Assembly: GCF_029256985.1 (NCBI RefSeq)
Contig: NZ_JARIDQ010000072.1
Coordinates: forward strand, 1-38,491
Direction: 5' to 3'
Source: Otariodibacter sp.
GTDB lineage: Bacteria; Pseudomonadota; Gammaproteobacteria; Enterobacterales; Pasteurellaceae
Length of the DNA stretch: 38,491 bases
A program made the translations under genes and the position numbers. Of the stretch, positions 33,070 through 38,491 are shown piece after piece; position 1 is the stretch's first letter; each line of letters opens with the position of its first letter. Below the pieces are notes generated by a model. The model did not search any database. It saw only the letters and a list, made by a program, of their open reading frames with translations, and was not told the DNA's origin.

Positions 33070-34707
33070 CTAGTGTTTAGTAATATATAAGTTTCTTAAG
33101 AAAATATGATCTTGAGGGTCTTTACCTTCATAACCTTTAACATAAGGTTTCACTAAACGAACACTCACATAATTATAAATAGGTACAATAGCAAAATCTT
33201 TTGCTAATACTGCTTCAGCTCTTGCATAAGCTGCTGCTCTACCATTCGCATCTGCAGCTTTATAAGATTCATCCATCGCAGCATCATATTCAGCGCTTTG
33301 GTAGAAGGCAGTATTGTTACTTGAATTAGATAAGAAATAGTTACCAAAGGTTGTAGCTTGATCATAATCTGCACTCCAACCTGCACGAGCTAAATCATAG
33401 TTACCTTGGTGACGAGTATCTAAATACGTTTTCCATTCTTGATTCTCAAGTGTTACGTCAACCAAACCTTTTGTATTTGCTTTCCAAATAGAAGCCGCTG
33501 CAATTGCCACTTTCTTATGATTTTCGTTAGTATTATACAAAATTGAAAATTTAAGTGGGTTTGATTTACTATAACCCGCTTCTTCTAGTAATTTAATTGC
33601 TTGCTCATTACGTTCTTTCATTGGTAATGTTGAATATTCAGGTTGCTGAATTTGATCACCTTCTGAAATATAAGTTGGGGTAAACACATAAGTTGGTATT
33701 TGACCTTGTGCCAAGACTTTTTCTGTAATGATGTCACGATCTAGTGCTAAATTTAAAGCTTCACGCACTTTTACATTATCAAATGGTACTTTCTTATTAT
33801 TAATTTCATAGACATAAGTTGCTAATGTTTTTGCAATAGACACTTCATCTGGAATTTCTTCTTTTAATTTAGTAAATAACTCTGGTGGAAGACCAGAATT
33901 AGTAATATCAATTTCACCAGAACGATAACGTTGAATATCCGTAGTACTACTTGGAATTGCCAAGAAAGTCGCTTTATTAATAACAGTTTCTTTATTATTC
34001 CAATATAGTGGATTCCGCTCAAATACAACCTTCTCATTAATAACGTGATCAACTAATTTGTAAGCCCCATTTCCGACTATATTGCCATCTTTTACCCAAT
34101 CATCTCCATATTTTTCAACCACTTTTTTAGGTACAGGCAACACTGATTGATGGCTTGTCATACCTACTAAATAAGGGACTGGATTAGATAATGTCACTTG
34201 GAAAGTATGATCATCTAAAGCTTTAACACCTAACTCTTCTGGTTTTTTATTCCCATTAATCACATCTTGTGCATTTACAACTTGTAAATAATCTAAATAA
34301 CTTGCATAAGGGGAAGCGGTCTCTGGATTAGCTAAGCGTTGCCATGCAAACACAAAATCTTCTGCTGTTACAGGATCGCCATTTGACCATTTTGCTTCCG
34401 GGCGAAGCTTAAATGTCCACTGTTTAAAATCAGGAGTACTTTCCCAAGATTCTGCAACGCCTGGAATCACCTTACCATCTGGATTTTTTGTGACTAAACC
34501 TTCTAACAATTGGTATTGAATTTCAGATTCTGGCACGCCTTCTGTCTTTTGAGGATCTAAACTTTGTGGCTCTGCCCCATTGTTAATTACAATCTCTTGT
34601 GTATCAGCCAACTCTGTTCCTGCAGGAATAACTGCAGCTAAAGTGGATGCTGAAAGTCCTAAAGTAACTGCTGAAGTCAATAATGAAAGAATAAATTTGG
34701 TTTGCAT
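33070..34707 (-). CDS. oppA: Periplasmic oligopeptide-binding protein OppA
   Basis: 545-aa extracytoplasmic solute-binding protein (SBP_bac_5 family) that delivers peptides to OppBC. The signal peptide ends near residue 24 (LGLSASTLAA). Family features are EIVINNGAEPQSLDPQKTEG near 40, GLVTKNPDGKVIPGVAESWE near 70, FKLRPEAKWSNGDPVTAEDF near 95 and VREALNLALDRDIITEKVLA near 310. The ribosome-binding site is AGGAG. It is the second of two tandem oppA-like genes and the one adjacent to oppB. Confidence 0.94.
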   Translation of the reverse strand: MQTKFILSLLTSAVTLGLSASTLAAVIPAGTELADTQEIVINNGAEPQSLDPQKTEGVPESEIQYQLLEGLVTKNPDGKVIPGVAESWESTPDFKQWTFKLRPEAKWSNGDPVTAEDFVFAWQRLANPETASPYASYLDYLQVVNAQDVINGNKKPEELGVKALDDHTFQVTLSNPVPYLVGMTSHQSVLPVPKKVVEKYGDDWVKDGNIVGNGAYKLVDHVINEKVVFERNPLYWNNKETVINKATFLAIPSSTTDIQRYRSGEIDITNSGLPPELFTKLKEEIPDEVSIAKTLATYVYEINNKKVPFDNVKVREALNLALDRDIITEKVLAQGQIPTYVFTPTYISEGDQIQQPEYSTLPMKERNEQAIKLLEEAGYSKSNPLKFSILYNTNENHKKVAIAAASIWKANTKGLVDVTLENQEWKTYLDTRHQGNYDLARAGWSADYDQATTFGNYFLSNSSNNTAFYQSAEYDAAMDESYKAADANGRAAAYARAEAVLAKDFAIVPIYNYVSVRLVKPYVKGYEGKDPQDHIFLRNLYITKH

Positions 34708-34886
34708 AAAAATTCTCCTGTTTAAGTTATTTTATTAGTTTCTACTAATTGATATAGGGAAAAAGTATTTGTAAATTTTTTAATTTTAATAGCTAAAATC
34801 ATATCAATCCAGTAAATAACAACTTAAAAAATCAATGTGCTAAACAATTAAAAAAAACTATAAATTTTCTAATGGTATAAATATCT

Positions 34887-36524
34887 TCAATTTTCTTTCG
34901 AAATTAAATATAAATTCTTTAACAATATATTATCTAAAGGATCCTTTCCTTCATAACCTTTTACATAAGGTTTTACCAAGCGAACATTTACATAATTATA
35001 AACAGGAATTGTACCAAAATCTTTTGCTAAAATATCTTCAGCTTTTGCATAGATCTCGCTTCTTACATCTGTATTGATTGCTTGATAAGCAGAATTAGCC
35101 AATCTATCATATTCATCATTTTTATAAAATGCTGTATTACTTGTTGCATTAGATAAAAAATAATTAATAAAGGTTGCAGCTTGATTATAACCGGCACTCC
35201 AACCAGCTCGAGCAATATCGTAATTTCCAAGTCTACGGCTATCAAGATATGTTTTCCACTCTTGGTTCTCAAGAGATACTTCAACTAATCCTTGAGTATT
35301 ATTTTTCCAAATTGATGCTGCAGCAATCGCAATTTTTTTGTGATTTTCGCTAGTATTATACAATAAGGTAAACTTGAGTGGATTAGATTTACTATATCCA
35401 GCTTCTTCTAGCAACTTTACTGCTTTTTTATTACGTTCATTTATTGGTAATTTGGAATATTCAGGTTGTCTAATTTTCTCACCTTCAGAAATATAAGTTG
35501 GAGTAAATACATAAGTTGGAATTTCACCTTGAGCTAATACTTTATCTGTAATAATTTTTCTGTCTAATGATAAATTCAATGCTTCTCTAACTTTAACATT
35601 ATTAAATGGTTCTTTTTGGTTATTAATTTCATATGAATAAGTAGATAAAACCTTAGAAATAAATAATTCATTTGGAACCTCTTTTTTTAATTTACTAAAT
35701 TGTTCTGTAGGCAAACCATAGCTAGTAATGTCTATATCCCCAGCACGATAACGTTGTAAATCGGTACTACCGTTTACTATAGATAAAAAAATTGCTTTAT
35801 TAATTACCGTTTCTTCATCATTCCAATATAACGGATTACGTTCAAAAACTATCTTTTCATTCACTACATGATCAGCTAGCTTATATGGGCCATTTCCAAC
35901 AAAATTTTCAATTTTAATCCAGTCATCTCCTTTTTTCTCTACTATTTTTTGTGGTACAGCTAATACTGCTGGATGAAATAACATACTTGTAAAATAAGGA
36001 ATTGAGTTAACTAGAGAAACTTGAAATGTATGATCATCTAGTGCTTTTACTCCTAAATCAGCGGGATTTTTTTTACCTTTTATTATATCTTGAGCATTTA
36101 TCACTTGAAGATCATTCAGATAGCTAGCATATAAAGAACCAGTCTTAGGATCAGCTAAACGTCGCCATGAATATACAAAATCATACGCTGTAACAGGATC
36201 TCCATTTGACCATTTAGCATTAGACCTAAGTTTAAATGTCCATTGCTTAAAATCATTGTTATGACTCCAAGATTCAGCAGTTCCAGGTAAAATATTTCCA
36301 GATGAATCAACTGTAACTAAGCCTTCAAAAAGTTGATAAATAACTTGAGCCTCTGGTACTCCTTGAAACTTATGAGGATCAATACTTTGAGGTTCAGTAC
36401 TATTATTAATAACAATCTCTTGGTTCTTTGCTAACTTTGTACCATTGGGTACTACTGCAGAAAAAGTAGATGTAGAAAAACCTAGTGAAATTAAAAGGAT
36501 ACCCAATAAATATCTTATTTGCAT
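34887..36524 (-). CDS. Second OppA-like peptide-binding protein (tandem paralogue)
   Basis: 545-aa paralogue of the downstream OppA, collinear throughout (EIVINNSTEPQSIDPHKFQG, FKLRSNAKWSNGDPVTAYDF, VREALNLSLDRKIITDKVLA). The frame opens five codons earlier (MWGLD), but the ATG at 36524 has a GGGGG Shine-Dalgarno and gives exactly the same length as OppA. The signal peptide is about 24 residues (YLLGILLISLGFSTSTFSA). Codon use is more AT-rich, and changes concentrate in the surface and ligand-facing middle, suggesting a diverged specificity. It lies 179 bp upstream of oppA without an obvious terminator between. Confidence 0.88.
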   Translation of the reverse strand: MQIRYLLGILLISLGFSTSTFSAVVPNGTKLAKNQEIVINNSTEPQSIDPHKFQGVPEAQVIYQLFEGLVTVDSSGNILPGTAESWSHNNDFKQWTFKLRSNAKWSNGDPVTAYDFVYSWRRLADPKTGSLYASYLNDLQVINAQDIIKGKKNPADLGVKALDDHTFQVSLVNSIPYFTSMLFHPAVLAVPQKIVEKKGDDWIKIENFVGNGPYKLADHVVNEKIVFERNPLYWNDEETVINKAIFLSIVNGSTDLQRYRAGDIDITSYGLPTEQFSKLKKEVPNELFISKVLSTYSYEINNQKEPFNNVKVREALNLSLDRKIITDKVLAQGEIPTYVFTPTYISEGEKIRQPEYSKLPINERNKKAVKLLEEAGYSKSNPLKFTLLYNTSENHKKIAIAAASIWKNNTQGLVEVSLENQEWKTYLDSRRLGNYDIARAGWSAGYNQAATFINYFLSNATSNTAFYKNDEYDRLANSAYQAINTDVRSEIYAKAEDILAKDFGTIPVYNYVNVRLVKPYVKGYEGKDPLDNILLKNLYLISKEN

Positions 36525-36662
36525 ATCTAACCCCCACATAATTGATTTTTCTTTAATTAGTAGCTTAAAAAAATAATTTTGTAAAGTTTTTATGCAATTA
36601 AAATTGGATAATTTGATCTCTTAAGGTTATATCCTAATAATCAATCATTAAAAGAATGCTAA

Positions 36663-37667
36663 TTATTCTATTTTCTTTAACCCTAAATGAGTATAAGTTC
36701 TCACTGTTGCTACTCGTCCTCTTGGTGTTCGTTGCAAAAAGCCTTGTTGGATTAAATAAGGTTCAAGCACGTCTTCAATGGTATCCCGTTCTTCTCCAAT
36801 TGCAGCAGCAAGGTTATCTAAGCCTACAGGTCCTCCATCAAATCGCTCAATCACAGCAGACAATAATTTTCTATCCATAAAATCAAAGCCTTCAGGATCA
36901 ACGTCTAACATTACCATTGCTTGGGTTGCAATATCTAAGGTAATTGCTCCACCATTACGTACATCAGCAAAATCTCTGACTCGGCGGAGTAAACGATTCG
37001 CAATACGAGGGGTTCCTCTCGAACGACGAGCTATTTCATAAGAGGCTTCTGGCGATAAATTCAAATTAAGACAATTAGCACTACGACTAACGATAGTGGT
37101 TAAATCATCAATAGAATAAAACTCCAAACGTTGCACAATACCAAAACGATCTCTTAATGGAGAGGTTAATGAGCCTGCACGAGTTGTTGCACCAATTAAA
37201 GTGAAAGGAGGCAAATCAAGTTTGATAGAACGAGCGGCAGGGCCTTCACCAATCATAATATCCAACTGATAATCTTCCATTGCTGGATATAAAACCTCTT
37301 CAATGGCTGGCGATAGGCGATGAATTTCATCAATAAACAATACATCATAAGGTTCTAAATTAGTTAGCATTGCTGCTAAATCACCCGCTTTTTCAAGTAC
37401 AGGACCTGAGGTTGTGCGAATATTCACGCCCATTTCATTCGCCACAATATTTGCTAATGTTGTTTTGCCTAATCCTGGAGGACCAAAAATAAGTAGGTGA
37501 TCTAATGCATCTTGGCGAAGTTTTGCAGCTTGGATAAATATATCCATTTGCTCACGAACAGAGGCTTGCCCCACATAATCATTTAACATTTTCGGACGAA
37601 TTGCACGATCAATCACTTCATCGTCACGTTTAGGAATGGCACTAATAATACGATCTGCTTCTATCAT
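36663..37667 (-). CDS. ruvB: Holliday junction branch-migration helicase RuvB
   Basis: AAA+ ATPase motor that forms hexameric rings on either side of a RuvA-bound Holliday junction. The 334-aa length is standard. Motifs are [18 protein letters not shown] near 25, Walker [12 protein letters not shown] near 62-72, Walker [11 protein letters not shown] near 109-118, sensor 1 [20 protein letters not shown] near 157-176 with arginine finger, and a C-terminal winged helix ([20 protein letters not shown]). It lies 16 bp after ruvA. Confidence 0.97.
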   Translation of the reverse strand: MIEADRIISAIPKRDDEVIDRAIRPKMLNDYVGQASVREQMDIFIQAAKLRQDALDHLLIFGPPGLGKTTLANIVANEMGVNIRTTSGPVLEKAGDLAAMLTNLEPYDVLFIDEIHRLSPAIEEVLYPAMEDYQLDIMIGEGPAARSIKLDLPPFTLIGATTRAGSLTSPLRDRFGIVQRLEFYSIDDLTTIVSRSANCLNLNLSPEASYEIARRSRGTPRIANRLLRRVRDFADVRNGGAITLDIATQAMVMLDVDPEGFDFMDRKLLSAVIERFDGGPVGLDNLAAAIGEERDTIEDVLEPYLIQQGFLQRTPRGRVATVRTYTHLGLKKIE

Positions 37668-37683
37668 AATTTATACTAAATCT

Positions 37684-38292
37684 TTAAAGTGAATTTTTTA
37701 GTGCTTCTCGAATGAGTTGTTCACTGGTTTTATCAGAATGGTGTACTTTTTTAATCATCTTTTCTGCATCTGTTGGCTTATAGCCTAATGCAATCAAGGC
37801 ATCTCTCGCTTCATCTGCTGGTGTTGTCGTACTATTGCTCACAACAAACTGCTCTGTAGATTGCTCAACAAAGAAATCACTTTGAGCCATACCTTTAAAT
37901 TTACCTTTAAGCTCAACGAGTAAGCGCTCAGCAGTCTTTTTACCAACACCAGGAATTTTCACTAATTTCGCTAATTCTTCTTGCTCTACAGCCGTAGCAA
38001 ATTGAGAAACTGACATTGCAGATAAAATCGCTAATGCTAATTTAGGCCCAACTCCGTTAGTTTTTATCAATTCTCGAAATAGGGTTCTATCTTGTTTTTG
38101 AGCAAACCCAAATAACAAATGAGCATCTTCACGTACAACTAAATGCGTATAAATTACTGCATTTTCACCTACTTGTGGCAAATCGTAAAAACTAGTCATT
38201 GGCAGAAAGACTTCATATCCCACACCCTGTACATCAATCACCATTTCAGGAGGTGATTTCTCAATAATTTTGCCCTGTAATCTACCAATCAT
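37684..38292 (-). CDS. ruvA: Holliday junction-binding protein RuvA
   Basis: Tetrameric Holliday-junction-binding subunit of RuvAB. The 202-aa chain has the OB-fold N-terminus [20 protein letters not shown], paired helix-hairpin-helix motifs ([19 protein letters not shown] near 72-90 and [20 protein letters not shown] near 109-128), a flexible linker, and the RuvB-contacting domain III ([20 protein letters not shown]). It is the first gene of ruvAB; ruvC is not visible upstream within the window. Confidence 0.97.
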   Translation of the reverse strand: MIGRLQGKIIEKSPPEMVIDVQGVGYEVFLPMTSFYDLPQVGENAVIYTHLVVREDAHLLFGFAQKQDRTLFRELIKTNGVGPKLALAILSAMSVSQFATAVEQEELAKLVKIPGVGKKTAERLLVELKGKFKGMAQSDFFVEQSTEQFVVSNSTTTPADEARDALIALGYKPTDAEKMIKKVHHSDKTSEQLIREALKNSL

Positions 38293-38390
38293 AATATGTA
38301 TTTAAAGTTATTGTTGAAAGGTTAAGAATAACTGAAAACTGGATAAAAATACAGATAAAGCGGCCAGTTCTACATTATTTTTTACAAAAA

Positions 38391-38413
38391 ATAACCCGCT
38401 AATTGCGGGCTAT
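38391..38413 (-). terminator. Terminator upstream of ruvA
   Basis: ATAACCCGC (38391-38399) and GCGGGCTAT (38405-38413) pair with one mismatch around a 5-base loop. On the minus strand it is followed by ATTTTTTG. It would end a minus-strand gene located beyond the window edge, leaving ruvAB with its own promoter. Confidence 0.7.
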
Positions 38414-38433
38414 TTTAAATCTATGATTGGTTT

Positions 38434-38491
38434 TTATTTTTTGTTATAACTTGGCTCAGAATTACCAAGACTAACGAAAGAATAATCATAA
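38434..38491 (-). CDS. Possible 3' end of another minus-strand gene
   Basis: One minus-strand frame is open from the window edge to a TAA at 38436-38434 and ends SFVSLGNSEPSYNKK. It stops 21 bp before the terminator at 38413-38391, as a real gene end would. The fragment is too short to identify. Confidence 0.35.
   Translation of the reverse strand, partial: YDYSFVSLGNSEPSYNKK

Noticed and set aside
1..38491. CRISPR array, tRNA or rRNA genes
   Set aside because: No regularly spaced direct repeats and no cloverleaf or rRNA-like segments were found in the intergenic regions.

Overview
The window is chromosomal DNA of a gammaproteobacterium of the family Pasteurellaceae. It is AT-rich, has Pasteurellaceae-type gene order, and carries exact copies of the DNA-uptake core ACAAGCGGTC (20529-20538, 29478-29487 as reverse complement, 33011-33020). 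No copy of the Haemophilus influenzae core AAGTGCGGT was noticed. This points to the Actinobacillus pleuropneumoniae / Mannheimia / Glaesserella side of the family; the genus cannot be fixed from the sequence alone.

Layout. 1-1629: ilvY regulator and upp with its terminator. 1630-7082: minus-strand housekeeping genes: a lemA operon with two TPM-domain proteins, a YcjF-like membrane protein overlapping dusC, a YjdF-like membrane protein, and djlA. 7159-11925: the Tol-Pal operon ybgC-tolQ-tolR-tolA-tolB-pal, preceded by an unnoticed 12-codon leader ORF that holds a terminator-like hairpin. 12016-15120: cydA-cydB-cydX-ybgE (cytochrome bd oxidase), with an FNR-type dyad and a second perfect palindrome in the upstream region shared with a divergent small secreted protein gene. 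15835-16553: a wrecked IS256-type transposase relic. 16554-20488: dxs, suhB and yfiF.

20556-29460 is an 8,905-bp mobile island and the accessory part of the window. It has perfect 25-bp terminal inverted repeats, is flanked by an 8-bp direct repeat AAATATTT, and carries an IS1595-type transposase at each end, pointing outward. It inserted at the exact centre of an inverted pair of uptake sequences that probably served as the shared terminator of yfiF and the opp operon. Its cargo is a compact operon: an XRE-type regulator, an EcoRI-family adenine methyltransferase, an unrecognised protein with a possible PD-(D/E)XK-like core, and a DUF262 protein with a C-terminal HNH nuclease. Together these look like a restriction-modification or related defence cassette with two candidate nucleases for one methylase. 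The left transposase is translationally coupled to a small coiled-coil/winged-helix-like protein, and a paralogue of that protein is encoded convergently at the left end. Between cargo and right transposase lie AT-rich ORFans and decayed coding remnants.

29516-36524: an oligopeptide ABC importer on the minus strand, with two tandem oppA-like binding proteins, oppB, oppC and a single fused two-domain ATPase. 36663-38292: ruvA-ruvB for Holliday-junction migration. The window ends with a terminator and the possible tail of one more minus-strand gene.
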